Positions 1 to 8,949 of a stretch of 58,960 bases of DNA are shown here, one piece after another. The position numbers and the translations under genes are program-made. Below the pieces are notes generated by a model, which saw only the letters and a program-made list of their open reading frames with translations, was not told the DNA's origin and made no database searches. How positions within the stretch are numbered: position 1 is the first letter of the stretch; each line of letters opens with the position of its first letter. The DNA comes from Sedimentisphaerales bacterium (GTDB taxonomy: Bacteria; Planctomycetota; Phycisphaerae; Sedimentisphaerales; SM23-30): positions 1 to 58,960 of the forward strand of contig JAFGKT010000010.1 of NCBI GenBank assembly GCA_016928435.1. The letters run 5' to 3'.

Positions 1-1
1 C

Positions 2-589
2 CATGGTCCCGAAACCCGGCAGCTGATCAGGATGTTCATTGATCGTATCGAAATCGATGGCAACACCAAAACCGGAACGCTATATCTTTATGGCGATCTA
101 TACCAAAGCTATCAGCAAACACTTTGTAGTTTTGCGGTACGAGGAGACAGTCTGCCCTACCGCAGGCAAATAGAAGTTATTCGCGGCATGATCGAAGATA
201 GGCTATTGCGGCCGATCACTCGCGAACGGTTACGGCTGTTACGGCTCGATCCTGCCCTGATGGACGATCCTACCGCCCAACTGCCGTATCAGATTCTATG
301 GAGCGATCGCGGCTATGATGACCAGTACAAGGAGGCCAACGCAGCCAAGATCAAACTTGAGACCAACACCACAAACCTTGCGATCGAGTGTGCAAAAGAC
401 GGCCGTGACTATCGCAAGGTAATTGAACAGTCTGGCAAGATTAAAAAACTTATGAAAAAGCACGGGCTGATTGAACAGCCGCCAAAGCCGCCGGCGGCCC
501 CAAAACAAGAGCAACCTAAAACGGACGGTCAAGCAGATGAACAGAGCCAAGAAAACAACAATGACGCAAAGGTCAAGCAATCAGCCTGA
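2..589 (+). CDS. Phage portal protein, lambda-type, C-terminal part
   Basis: The frame is open to the left edge, so this is a 5'-truncated gene of which about 195 residues are visible. The fragment has the end pattern of lambda-family portal proteins: a helical stretch, then a segment (motif EANAAKIKLETNTTNLAIEC) resembling the family's 'KEAKA..LRI..G..S' region, a K/E-rich helix ending near KKHGL, and a disordered P/Q/K-rich tail. Portal subunits form the dodecameric DNA channel at the capsid vertex. The tail overlaps the start of the next gene, as is common for portal-protease pairs. Identification rests on pattern and on position before a protease/capsid gene, so the family is likely but not certain. 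Confidence 0.72.
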   Translation, partial: HGPETRQLIRMFIDRIEIDGNTKTGTLYLYGDLYQSYQQTLCSFAVRGDSLPYRRQIEVIRGMIEDRLLRPITRERLRLLRLDPALMDDPTAQLPYQILWSDRGYDDQYKEANAAKIKLETNTTNLAIECAKDGRDYRKVIEQSGKIKKLMKKHGLIEQPPKPPAAPKQEQPKTDGQADEQSQENNNDAKVKQSA

Positions 590-2645
590 ACTGGTAACTA
601 GAACCAGCACGGTCAGAGCCAACAGCGCCCGTGACGAAGACCGCAGCATCGAAGCGGTCTTGGCAACTGAGGCGCCTGTAACGGTCTTTGACCTTCAGCG
701 AGGCTTCATCCAAGAGGTCTTACTGATGGATGGCTGCGTTCTGCCGAGAAACTGCCAATTAACCTTGATTGACAGTCACCAGCGAGGCAGCGTCCAGAAC
801 GTTTTGGGCTCTACCCGTGAACTGCGAATTGAAAACGGCGAATTGATCGGCCGTAACTACTACGCTGATGATCAACTAGGTCGTGACACCTACAGCAAGA
901 CAAAGGATGGACACATAACTGATAATTCTGTCGGCTATCGCGTGTTGGCCGGCACTATGGTTACTCGTGGCAAGTCGGCCACGGTCGCCGGGCGATCCTT
1001 CCAGGCTCCGCAAGACTTGAACCTACGTGTCACCACCAAATGGATGCCGAAAGAAAACAGCGCTTGCGTGATAGGTGCTGACGAAAACTGCAAAACCAGA
1101 AGCGACAACCAACAACACACTACAGAAACGGAGTTGAACGCTATGTTGACTGAACGACAAAAAGAACATCTCAAAAAGAAGGGTTTTGACGACCTCGACC
1201 AACTCACTGAGCGACAGATCAGCGCCTTGCTGGTTGATTTCTCTGAGAGATCGGGTTCTCAGGGCGACGACGATAGTAACGGCCAGGCCGCCGACGATGC
1301 TTATAAAACAGCACAACGGGTCAGGGATGAAGGCGCCAAGGCCGAACTGCAACGCCAGGAAACTATCCGCAAGATGGCCGGCGATCACATTCCGGCTGAG
1401 ATGGTCAACAAGGCTATCACCGAACGCATGAGCATTGACAGCACTCGCGAGCTGTTTTATCAGCATATGGTCAATGAGCGGAGCGTCGAAGATATCCCCG
1501 GAGCCCCAGCGATACACGTTCGCAATAGCGAGCTGTCGACCAAAACTCTTGAGGCTGGGCTGCTTTTGCGCGCCGGCGGTTTCGACGATATGGTAGTCAA
1601 GGACTACGGCGAACAGACAGCCGAACGCGCCGACCACAACTATCGCGATGTGAACTTGATGGACATCTGCCGCTATGCCCTGCATCTTGAAGGTCAGTCG
1701 GTACCGATCAGCAAACAAGATCTTATTCGTTCGGCAATGTCCACGATCAGCCTACCGCAGATCCTTGGCAACGTAGCCCACAAGGCACTACTCAAGGGCT
1801 ATCGGGCCACGCCTGATACCTGGCAGAAATGGTGCAGTACGGGCACCGTGAGCGATTTCAAGGAACATAAGCGGGTCCGCTTGGTCGATCTGGGCGAACT
1901 CGAATCATTACTACCTTCAGGCGAATTTGCTCATGGCTCACTGGGTGAGGAATATGAGACCATCAAGGCAGAGACCAAAGGCAAGACCTTGGGCATTGGT
2001 CGTAAGGAGTTCATCAATGACGACATTGGTGTGCTTACCAAGGTTCCGCAGGGCATGGGGGTGAAATCCAAAGCGGCGTTGTCCAAAATGATCTATACGC
2101 ATTTTCTTGGTAACCCGACCATGAGCGATGGCAACAGCTTGTTTGATTCGACTCACTCGAATCTTAACACCACCACGCCGCTTGCCGCCGCTGGGCTCAA
2201 TACCGCCCTGAAGGCTTTTGCGGCCCAAACGGACAAGGATGGCGAATCGATCGATATCATGCCGAAATTCCTAATCGTTCCGCCGGACATTGCCCACACG
2301 GCCAAGGCCTTGCTGCAAAGCGATCTCCTGATCGCTACCGGCGTAGGCAGCTCTGCCGCTACTACCCCATCCGCCAATATCCACAAGGGCATTCTTGAGC
2401 TGATTGTGGAAAGTCGCTTAAGCAATGCCAAATACACCGGCTATTCTGCTGCCGACTGGTATCTGGCCGCGGATCCGAACACGTGTGATACGGTCGAGGT
2501 TGCGTTCCTCAACGGCAGAACAGAGCCGTATCTGGAACGCTACAGCAATAGCCCCGGATTCCTCGGTGTGATCTGGCAAATCTATTTCGATGCCGGCGTC
2601 AAGGCGATGGACTGGAGGGGCCTGCAAAAGAACGATGCCGCCTAA
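537..2645 (+). CDS. Prohead protease / major capsid protein fusion
   Basis: One reading frame carries a maturation protease followed by a major capsid protein. The N-terminal part (about residues 30-165) has features of the HK97-type prohead protease: LIDSHQRGSV with the probable catalytic His near residue 81, then DNSVGYRV with the probable nucleophile Ser near 131. A charged, helix-rich scaffold-like linker (about 200-290) follows. The capsid domain (about 300-700) contains the FINDDIGVLTKVPQ and SLFDSTHSNL motifs typical of Mu gpT-like/HK97-fold capsids. Fused protease-capsid proteins are a recognised family. The start is uncertain: ATG 537, ATG 561 and TTG 471 are all possible, and none has a strong ribosome-binding site. 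The start lies inside the portal gene. Confidence 0.85.
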   Translation: MNRAKKTTMTQRSSNQPELVTRTSTVRANSARDEDRSIEAVLATEAPVTVFDLQRGFIQEVLLMDGCVLPRNCQLTLIDSHQRGSVQNVLGSTRELRIENGELIGRNYYADDQLGRDTYSKTKDGHITDNSVGYRVLAGTMVTRGKSATVAGRSFQAPQDLNLRVTTKWMPKENSACVIGADENCKTRSDNQQHTTETELNAMLTERQKEHLKKKGFDDLDQLTERQISALLVDFSERSGSQGDDDSNGQAADDAYKTAQRVRDEGAKAELQRQETIRKMAGDHIPAEMVNKAITERMSIDSTRELFYQHMVNERSVEDIPGAPAIHVRNSELSTKTLEAGLLLRAGGFDDMVVKDYGEQTAERADHNYRDVNLMDICRYALHLEGQSVPISKQDLIRSAMSTISLPQILGNVAHKALLKGYRATPDTWQKWCSTGTVSDFKEHKRVRLVDLGELESLLPSGEFAHGSLGEEYETIKAETKGKTLGIGRKEFINDDIGVLTKVPQGMGVKSKAALSKMIYTHFLGNPTMSDGNSLFDSTHSNLNTTTPLAAAGLNTALKAFAAQTDKDGESIDIMPKFLIVPPDIAHTAKALLQSDLLIATGVGSSAATTPSANIHKGILELIVESRLSNAKYTGYSAADWYLAADPNTCDTVEVAFLNGRTEPYLERYSNSPGFLGVIWQIYFDAGVKAMDWRGLQKNDAA

Positions 2646-2723
2646 GCCGGCAGGTTCCTTTGGATTGCTTTTTGATTTTTAGTAATTGATAATTGGTTTA
2701 ACCCCCTAATAGTGAGGTTTATC

Positions 2724-3461
2724 ATGGGTAACAAAGCTCAAACATACAAGAAGGGCGAGAAGCGAGACTACACCAACGGGACCGGATCGACGGTTTCAGG
2801 TGGAACGCTAAAAGAATTTTCCGACGGCAAAGTCGGCCTGGTTTTGGCCGATATCGCCAACGGCGATTCTGACGGCTTGCAGATAACCGGCATCATCAAG
2901 GTCGAAAAGAAAAATGAGGCCATGTCCGCCGGCTTGCCGGTCGGTTTCGACAGCGACGGTGATCCATATGGCGGGACAGCCTCCAGCGGGGCTGCAACTC
3001 TTTTTCTGGCCGACGCCGATATGGTTTGCGGTTATGTCTGGGCCGATGCCTCGGCAACCGCGACGCACTGTTATATCTGCCTGAATGAGTTCACCGAGAT
3101 GTATCCATACTTTAAGAACCGCATCTACGAGACCAAGAGCGACGATTACACCATTGATGCCCAGGATACCGGCAAGGTGATCCAAATTGCAACCGATGCT
3201 AAGACGCTCACGCTAACGGCCGTTGCCGGGATCGTCGGTTGTGACGTCGTTGTACAAAACCTCGGGGCCGATGCCGCCGTGGCTCTCACATTGAGTCCCA
3301 ACGCATCTGACAAGATCGCCGGTCCTGACATAGCCGGCGGCGACAACAAAGACCTTGTGAACACCAAGACCACGGCGATTCAGGGTGACTGGCTGCGTAT
3401 GGTAGCCGGCACCGACTGGTTTGTCAAGGAGATGGTTGGCACTTGGGCAACTGAAGCTTGA
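2724..3461 (+). CDS. DUF2190-like capsid decoration protein
   Basis: The 245-residue product begins with MGNKAQTYKKGEKRDYTNGT and has the short beta-rich opening of DUF2190 proteins, which sit next to phage capsid genes and are thought to act as capsid cement or decoration. Residues about 1-130 contain the recurring 'G..V.....G...GL...GI' pattern (VGLVLADIANGDSDGLQITG). The C-terminal half (about 140-245) is a second beta-rich segment that may be a trimerising or surface domain. ATG 2724 is chosen over the upstream GTG at 2712 because a GTGAGG Shine-Dalgarno ends 6 bases before it. It directly follows the capsid gene, fitting the assignment. Confidence 0.68.
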   Translation: MGNKAQTYKKGEKRDYTNGTGSTVSGGTLKEFSDGKVGLVLADIANGDSDGLQITGIIKVEKKNEAMSAGLPVGFDSDGDPYGGTASSGAATLFLADADMVCGYVWADASATATHCYICLNEFTEMYPYFKNRIYETKSDDYTIDAQDTGKVIQIATDAKTLTLTAVAGIVGCDVVVQNLGADAAVALTLSPNASDKIAGPDIAGGDNKDLVNTKTTAIQGDWLRMVAGTDWFVKEMVGTWATEA

Positions 3462-3548
3462 TAGAAACTGACCACCCTATTTAGAGTGAGGGTCCGGGTT
3501 GACTTAGCAAAATGCGGCCGCCCGGGCCTGTATTTGTGAGGGAAACCC

Positions 3549-3800
3549 ATGTCGGTAGACCAAAAGACCAAAATTTCGATTCCTATGGCAATTGTGGCCG
3601 CGGCAATTTTATCGGTCGGCGGTTGGTTTTTTGCAGCAATCAGCAGTAATCGCTCGGCAATCACAGCCAACCAAATCGCGATTGTCGAGGCCTTAGGCGA
3701 GCTCAAATATAATAGGCAGATGATCGAATCACACTGCGATGCTGACAGCATCCGCTCTCCGGCGGACGTTCGAGATTCGGTACGGACATCATGGCAGTGA
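3549..3800 (+). CDS. Small single-pass membrane protein of the prophage
   Basis: The 83-residue product has a short polar N-terminus, one hydrophobic segment at about residues 11-32 (PMAIVAAAILSVGGWFFAAI) and a charged helical C-terminus. A GAGGGAA ribosome-binding site lies just upstream of ATG 3549. Nothing identifies a family. A holin or spanin-like role is conceivable for a small membrane protein in a phage, but no endolysin lies next to it and its place between capsid and tail genes is unusual for lysis genes. Function unknown. Confidence 0.6.
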   Translation: MSVDQKTKISIPMAIVAAAILSVGGWFFAAISSNRSAITANQIAIVEALGELKYNRQMIESHCDADSIRSPADVRDSVRTSWQ

Positions 3801-3812
3801 GGGTAAGCTGAT

Positions 3813-6230
3813 ATGGCTTATGATAATTCAAACGTTACAATTTTGGGTGGGTCTGGAACATCAACTCAAGGGTACAATCTTTATTATGACGCGTACACCT
3901 ATACCTTTCCAGAAGAACCGTGTCATATTTCAGGCTTATTATCCAGTCTGAAGATAAACTTTTATCTATTTTCCACGCCCATCACGATAGTGAGTGCAAA
4001 GTTCAAGGTGTTTCGCGGAACTTTGAATGATTGTGAGGTCACAGATTATGATTTTACGAGCGTGTTGCAGGCGGCCATTGACGCTTATGGTACAACCGGT
4101 ATTTTGATCGTTGATTTAACTTCTTGGCTTTCTGGTGCGGGTGTGACTGTTGAGGCGGGTGACTGGTTCGGCACTTACGTCAGCAGTGGCAACGCTGCCA
4201 AGCCTTGCAAACACAAGACTGCCAACTATGAAACCAGTTATTATAGATCTGGCGATATTACTGGTGCGACGGATTTGACATCGGGGTGGTCCTCTGGGAC
4301 TTATATATTGTTATTCGATTATGAAATCGAGGCTAACGATTTCATCATCCAGGATGACAATGCTGGATGGGGTGATGGTGATGTGTTGTCTCTGATGGCG
4401 TATGAAAGTGAGCCATACTATATTATTTTGGAGGGAGTGCAATGTCCCATTGCTGAATTGCTTACCATGTCTTTTCTTTACACGTCGGCCGGAGATGACG
4501 CGACAGCATCCATAGGTGGTAAGACTGGCGATTTGCACATAAATTATGTTGCCGATGCTAATGAGGCCAAAATTGGAATCGGGGATTATACCACGTCGCA
4601 TAGCATTCCAAATCAATATGGGCACAAAATCACGATCTTGATTTGGATAGAACCAGATGCCGACGAGATGCAAATTCACTATATCAATTACCAAAATCCG
4701 CAAGGACCACAGGGCTACGGTGATATCAAGATGTCCTGCTTGATGGACAGGAATCCTCAGGCGATTACAGACACAGTAATACGGCGATTAAAATTCACCA
4801 ACACAGGCGGAAACGCTTCTGTAGATAGAGTGGTGGTGTGTAGGAACCCGGCGGTTGTTGGCTATGATAGCTTTACGGCCTCAGCCCTAACTACCGGCAA
4901 CATTACTGCATCCACAATAGCGTTTGTAGATTCCGATCCAGACACAATTACCGATTCTGCGAACGGATTTGTTACGGCTGGGTTTGTTCCTGGAGACAAA
5001 ATTAGGATTACAGGCGGACCGAATGATGGGGCTAACTGGACTGTTGACACTGTTGATGCCGGGGCTTTAACACTGGTCGCCACTGATAGCGTTATTGCGG
5101 CTTCAGCGGGCACTAGCATAACTATTCAGAGCAAGACAAACATTAAGTCAGGTATAGCTTCCGCTTTGGAGCAAACTGGAGTTTGGACGAAAGATCGTTA
5201 TGTTGTTGGTGTAGGGATTGCGGGCAACGAATTAAAAGACGACGCAACAGGCTACACAACAAGTTACTTAGGCAGGCTAGATGACGCTACCAATAGCCAA
5301 GATATCATAGCGCTGAGAAATGTATTGTTTGTGCTAATGTGTGGTTTTTGTAATGACATAGAGTCGATTGGATCAAGTGCGGAAATTTATGAGAGAGTCG
5401 CCGAATTAGCCTCACCAGTGGCGACATTCATCAACAAAGTCTTGTCTGATGGAGATACGCTGGGAGGCAGAAATGATATCATTGTTTGCGGTCCATTAGG
5501 TTATGCGCCAGATGTTGACACAGACTTCTACCGATTATTCTTCTCTAGAGCCAACGCAGCGTTGCGATCAATATGCTACGCTACCAACATACCATTCGTT
5601 GATAGTTATGGCTATGGTTTTGATGGCAATTTCACGGGGTTTTACTCGAAGACAAACTCTCACCCGAGCAGCGATGGTTCTTTAGCCATTGCTCAATTGG
5701 TCGCGGAGGTATACGAAAGTAATATTGTTCCCATCCTTACGCTGCCGGACGAGGCAGCGGTTTTAAGTGGTGTAGATTACGGCTGGAATGCATCACATCA
5801 AGGCACGGTAGTTTTGCCTGTTGAAGCCAACGTCAAGTTAGATGTTGGTTATGGTGCCGACGGCACGGAATATACCGGACTATACAGCGAAGCCCCAATT
5901 GCGATCAGCGAGCTTAACACTAATTCCATTGATGCGATTTTGGCAGCTTGGGGCAAGGATACTACCTACAAAAAACACGATGGTTCGGTTCGAGTTGTCA
6001 CAGGTGTTGTAACGTTTGAACCGCAACCACAAGGCGCAGGCCCCAAAACCAAGGGGCCGCGGATAACTTGGCTGGGTCGCAATAGTAGTGAGACGGGCAT
6101 ATCTGGCGGCGAAATCATGGTTGGTGTGTGCGCTATCAGCATCACCGAACCGGACGGGGTGGTCAGGGATCGCAAAATCCGCAAAATTCTTACCTCCGAT
6201 GATGAGGGTACGGAGGTAGAGCTGCGATGA
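3813..6230 (+). CDS. Phage structural protein with SGNH-hydrolase-like segment
   Basis: This 805-residue, beta-rich, serine/threonine/glycine-rich protein starts at ATG 3813 behind GAGGG. Residues about 1-430 look like two or more jelly-roll-type domains (fibre- or adhesin-like). Residues about 470-640 follow the block order of SGNH esterases: LMCGFCNDI (block III, N near 514), IIVCGPLGY, NIPFVDSYGYG, then NSHPSSDGSLAIAQ (block V, H near 617). A clear GDS nucleophile block and the Asp of the usual DxxH are not visible, so catalysis is doubtful. The last 150 residues are another beta domain. It ends in an ATGA overlap with the next gene. It is probably a decoration or tail-associated protein. 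Confidence 0.65.
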   Translation: MAYDNSNVTILGGSGTSTQGYNLYYDAYTYTFPEEPCHISGLLSSLKINFYLFSTPITIVSAKFKVFRGTLNDCEVTDYDFTSVLQAAIDAYGTTGILIVDLTSWLSGAGVTVEAGDWFGTYVSSGNAAKPCKHKTANYETSYYRSGDITGATDLTSGWSSGTYILLFDYEIEANDFIIQDDNAGWGDGDVLSLMAYESEPYYIILEGVQCPIAELLTMSFLYTSAGDDATASIGGKTGDLHINYVADANEAKIGIGDYTTSHSIPNQYGHKITILIWIEPDADEMQIHYINYQNPQGPQGYGDIKMSCLMDRNPQAITDTVIRRLKFTNTGGNASVDRVVVCRNPAVVGYDSFTASALTTGNITASTIAFVDSDPDTITDSANGFVTAGFVPGDKIRITGGPNDGANWTVDTVDAGALTLVATDSVIAASAGTSITIQSKTNIKSGIASALEQTGVWTKDRYVVGVGIAGNELKDDATGYTTSYLGRLDDATNSQDIIALRNVLFVLMCGFCNDIESIGSSAEIYERVAELASPVATFINKVLSDGDTLGGRNDIIVCGPLGYAPDVDTDFYRLFFSRANAALRSICYATNIPFVDSYGYGFDGNFTGFYSKTNSHPSSDGSLAIAQLVAEVYESNIVPILTLPDEAAVLSGVDYGWNASHQGTVVLPVEANVKLDVGYGADGTEYTGLYSEAPIAISELNTNSIDAILAAWGKDTTYKKHDGSVRVVTGVVTFEPQPQGAGPKTKGPRITWLGRNSSETGISGGEIMVGVCAISITEPDGVVRDRKIRKILTSDDEGTEVELR

Positions 6231-6895
6231 TCCAAATCGAATCGGGCAACCTGCGAGCGATCGAACGGGCGTTAAAAGATACCCCTAAACGGATTCCAGT
6301 AGTTTTGAGTCATACGCTTAACGCTGCTGCTGCATCCGGCAAAACAGAAATTGCCCGCGATGTTTCAAAGGAAACCAATGTGAAAGTTTCCACTATCAAG
6401 CGTATGTTGCCGGTCCATCGCTCCAACAAAAACGACCTGGCCGCGGCGATTCGGATCAATCCTTTCGCCCCGACGGTAATTGAGATTGACCCGGACCCAG
6501 AGCAATCTACCGAGGGTGTGACTTACCGTCTCAAAGGACGTAAGCGTGAGCAGATTGAACATGGATTTGTTGCCACTATGGCGAATGGGCACATAGGGGT
6601 TTTTTGCCGGTCTTATTTACAGGTAAAGGGTGGAGATTATCGCGAGCCGCAAAGCCCCGGCGATCCTCGCTGGGCAGCGGAGTATGTCAGGCGTAAGGCG
6701 TATTTTGCCAAGCGGCGTGAGGGCCGGTTAAAGATTATCGAACAGCGGGGCCCATCAATAGCAACAGTTGTAATTGACAATTATCCGGGTCAATATCAAC
6801 CGCTAATCAAGCGGGTGTTGGGCGAACAGGTGCCTAAGCAGATCAATCGTGAATTGCAGCGCCAGGCCAACGCCGCTAACCGGGCGAACAGGTGA
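6227..6895 (+). CDS. Minor tail protein Z-like
   Basis: The 222-residue product starts in a four-base ATGA overlap with the preceding gene, implying translational coupling. The N-terminal half carries the prophage tail Z pattern: an opening on mean-field helices, then SHTLNAAAASGKTEIARDVS and VKVSTIKRML, a run typical of GpZ/tail completion proteins that help join tail tube and head. The C-terminal 60 residues are basic and helical. Position just before a terminator-like gene and the tail tube gene supports a head-tail junction role. Family assignment is by motif only. Confidence 0.68.
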   Translation: MIQIESGNLRAIERALKDTPKRIPVVLSHTLNAAAASGKTEIARDVSKETNVKVSTIKRMLPVHRSNKNDLAAAIRINPFAPTVIEIDPDPEQSTEGVTYRLKGRKREQIEHGFVATMANGHIGVFCRSYLQVKGGDYREPQSPGDPRWAAEYVRRKAYFAKRREGRLKIIEQRGPSIATVVIDNYPGQYQPLIKRVLGEQVPKQINRELQRQANAANRANR

Positions 6896-6904
6896 AAATA
6901 AAAC

Positions 6905-7366
6905 ATGCCGCTACCGATTATAGAACAAATTACCGCCGATGTAGCCGCAACCATTGCCGAGCTGTGCGAGGCAGAAGAGTACGACATTGACCTCACGGTG
7001 GTCCGATCCCGACGGAGCGATTTTAGTGATGTGACGCCGGCGGAGGGTGTAGTGGCCCTGGTTAATTTAGTTATCCGTTATGCCGCCGCCGCCGGGCAGG
7101 TGCAACCCCAAACCGCCGTGTATGTTGCCGAGATGTATGTAGAGGATAGTTCCGATAGTGCGGTTTTGGATACGCGGATTAATGCCCGCATGGCGGATGT
7201 GATTAAGAAGTTATTGGAGGATGCGCAACGTGCGACTTTGGCAAGTGATACGCGAATCACGGGCGTTTCCAAGTTTTTTGATTCCGATGGTTTCAGCGGA
7301 GCGGATATAGAGTTTGAAATTGATTTTAGGACATTGGTTAATGATCCCTATACCAAGATTGGTTAA
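6905..7366 (+). CDS. Putative tail terminator protein (gpU-like position)
   Basis: The 153-residue acidic protein has an alpha/beta composition: an N-terminal helix (ITADVAATIAELCEA), strands, and a helix bundle with the segment RINARMADVIKKLLEDAQRA. In phages of this gene order, the gene between the tail Z-like protein and the tail tube usually encodes the terminator that stops tube polymerisation. The call rests mainly on size and synteny, as no diagnostic motif is visible. It starts 9 bases after the upstream gene. Confidence 0.55.
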   Translation: MPLPIIEQITADVAATIAELCEAEEYDIDLTVVRSRRSDFSDVTPAEGVVALVNLVIRYAAAAGQVQPQTAVYVAEMYVEDSSDSAVLDTRINARMADVIKKLLEDAQRATLASDTRITGVSKFFDSDGFSGADIEFEIDFRTLVNDPYTKIG

Positions 7367-7380
7367 TACGAGGTGATATT

Positions 7381-8289
7381 ATGTTGACGCGCACGCGAGT
7401 TTTGCAATTTGCTACTGAGTCTGTTAAGGGTACGCCGGAGACTTTGAATACTTTTATTTTAACCTATGATGCCAAGCTGGTACCATCCGATTCTTTTTCC
7501 GAATCTAAGCCCAATGCAGCCTACAGCGGCCACACGGACAAGAGCCGGCGGGATGGCAGTAATACTGGCAAATTGACCTTCAAAACGCCGTTACGCGGCG
7601 ACGGTGCCGGCGGTTGGGACCCGGCGATTTTGAGTTTGATTTTAGGATGTGGTCATAGTAACAATGCCGGCGTCTTGACCCCGGTTACCGATCCAGCCAC
7701 TCAGAAATGTCTGACCATGGGGCTTTTTGAGGGGGGCCGCAAAAAGGGTCTTTCTGGGGGCATGGGCAAGTTCGTTTTGAAGCCCGGCGATGGGTTGGTT
7801 TGGGTTGAGTTTGAGTTTGAGGGGGTCTGGGCTTCGGTAACTACTACAGCTATGGCTAGCCCGACCTATTCGACTGTTGCTCCGATTAAATGGGGACATG
7901 CCAGCAATGTTTTGTCACTTAACAGCGTTACCAGCTATCCGAGCGATTTCAGCTTTGAGTCCGGCGGAGAGATCAGCCCGGTAGTTAATTGCGGGGTGAC
8001 ACGCTATATGATTATTTCGGATCGGTCACCCAAGTTTGAGACTGATCCGGCGGCGGTTACGCCGGCGGTGAATGATCTGCATGGCAAGCGGGATGATGAG
8101 GCCCCGATCGCGGCCAGCTTGGCTTTGACCAATGGTACCGACACGATTACGCTGGCCGGTTCCAACTGGCAGATCACCGATATCGATGACACCGATCAGA
8201 ATGGCACGCTGGCGGACAAAGTCGGCGGGCCGTTTGTGACTGCCAACAGCCATACCGGCGACAATGAATATAGTTTGACCGCAGCCTAA
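7381..8289 (+). CDS. Major tail tube protein
   Basis: The 302-residue product starts after a GAGGTG ribosome-binding site. Its opening (RTRVLQFATESVKGTPET) and the following beta-rich domains with GKLTFKTPLRG and LSGGMGKFVLKPGDG match the pattern of siphophage tail tube subunits, which stack as hexamer rings to form the DNA conduit. The segment near the C-terminus (SLALTNGTDTITLAGSNW onwards) may be a late beta-sandwich decoration. Position immediately before the frameshifted tail chaperone and the tape measure is the standard place for this gene. Confidence 0.8.
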   Translation: MLTRTRVLQFATESVKGTPETLNTFILTYDAKLVPSDSFSESKPNAAYSGHTDKSRRDGSNTGKLTFKTPLRGDGAGGWDPAILSLILGCGHSNNAGVLTPVTDPATQKCLTMGLFEGGRKKGLSGGMGKFVLKPGDGLVWVEFEFEGVWASVTTTAMASPTYSTVAPIKWGHASNVLSLNSVTSYPSDFSFESGGEISPVVNCGVTRYMIISDRSPKFETDPAAVTPAVNDLHGKRDDEAPIAASLALTNGTDTITLAGSNWQITDIDDTDQNGTLADKVGGPFVTANSHTGDNEYSLTAA

Positions 8290-8332
8290 GGGCGGTCAGT
8301 TAATCACTCTAAATTTTTTTATGAGGTGTATA

Positions 8333-8722
8333 ATGCCTGTAAACACAAGACCCAATGCTCGATATGAATATCGTTTCATTGATGATGATGACGACCAGCC
8401 GGTTCTGAAACTGCGTTATCTCACCGCCGCGGAATGGGCGGACTTGGCGGAAAAAGTGGATAATTTTCAGGCATCGACCAAAGCATCGGAAATGGTGCGG
8501 ATGGGCATTGAAATTGTTCGGTTTGTATCGGTAGAGGGCCAGGATGATTTGATCGATTGTTTGACAATGCCTGAGTTGCGTGAGGCTGTTATGGCGGCTA
8601 CGAACCAAAACTTGACAGACGATGACAAAAAAAAATTACCATTGCCGCCGCCCTCATCCACGGCGGAATATGCAAAAACTGTCCCGGTCAAGCGAAATGC
8701 CAAGACGCGCCGACGGAAATAA
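8333..8722 (+). CDS. Tail assembly chaperone, short (G-like) product
   Basis: The zero-frame product is 129 residues. It starts at ATG 8333 behind GAGGTG; an in-frame ATG at 8321 would overlap that site. It has the composition of a tail assembly chaperone, a mostly helical domain with LRYLTAAEWADLAEKV, and a proline-rich, basic, low-complexity end. It lies between the tail tube and tape measure genes, where G/GT chaperone pairs are found. Chaperones of this type coat the tape measure during tail assembly. A run of nine A at 8627-8635 near codon 100 provides a slip site for the longer product. Confidence 0.75.
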   Translation: MPVNTRPNARYEYRFIDDDDDQPVLKLRYLTAAEWADLAEKVDNFQASTKASEMVRMGIEIVRFVSVEGQDDLIDCLTMPELREAVMAATNQNLTDDDKKKLPLPPPSSTAEYAKTVPVKRNAKTRRRK

Positions 8723-8949
8723 GCCCGATCCTGGACCCAGCCGATCCGGACATACGAATCACTGAGTGTCCGCAAAAGTTGGTTGATGGCAATATCTGGC
8801 GGGCCTTTGAGTTTGCCCACTTAACCGAAAAACACCTGCCTCCGGTCGGCGGCGGGGCATTAGATCAGACGCAGAATTTTCTTTGGGCTTATAGCCTAAT
8901 CCAGGAGCAAAAGGCGGCGTGGAAGCGCAAACTGAAACAGTATGAGTAA
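8333..8949 (+). CDS. Tail assembly chaperone, -1 frameshift (GT-like) product
   Basis: Slipping back one base at the A-run (codons AAA AAA AAA at 8627-8635) joins the first 101 codons to a frame that stays open for 104 codons to TAA at 8947-8949, giving about 205 residues. That frame has a TGA at 8623-8625 just before the slip site and no ATG or GTG start of its own, so it is expressed only by frameshifting. The added domain contains a CKNCPGQAKC cluster and a helical end (QNFLWAYSLIQEQKAAWKRK). Its stop overlaps the tape measure ATG at 8942. This is the organisation known for lambda G/GT and many other long-tailed phages. Frameshifting is inferred, not measured. Confidence 0.72.
8626..8636 (+). 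other. Slippery A9 frameshift site
   Basis: The run of nine A contains the A AAA AAA heptamer in the reading-frame phase required for tandem -1 slippage. It lies in the tail chaperone gene, 30 codons before the zero-frame stop. Confidence 0.68.

Noticed and set aside
3549..3800. Holin
   Set aside because: Small membrane protein in a phage, but there is no endolysin next to it and its position among capsid genes is atypical.
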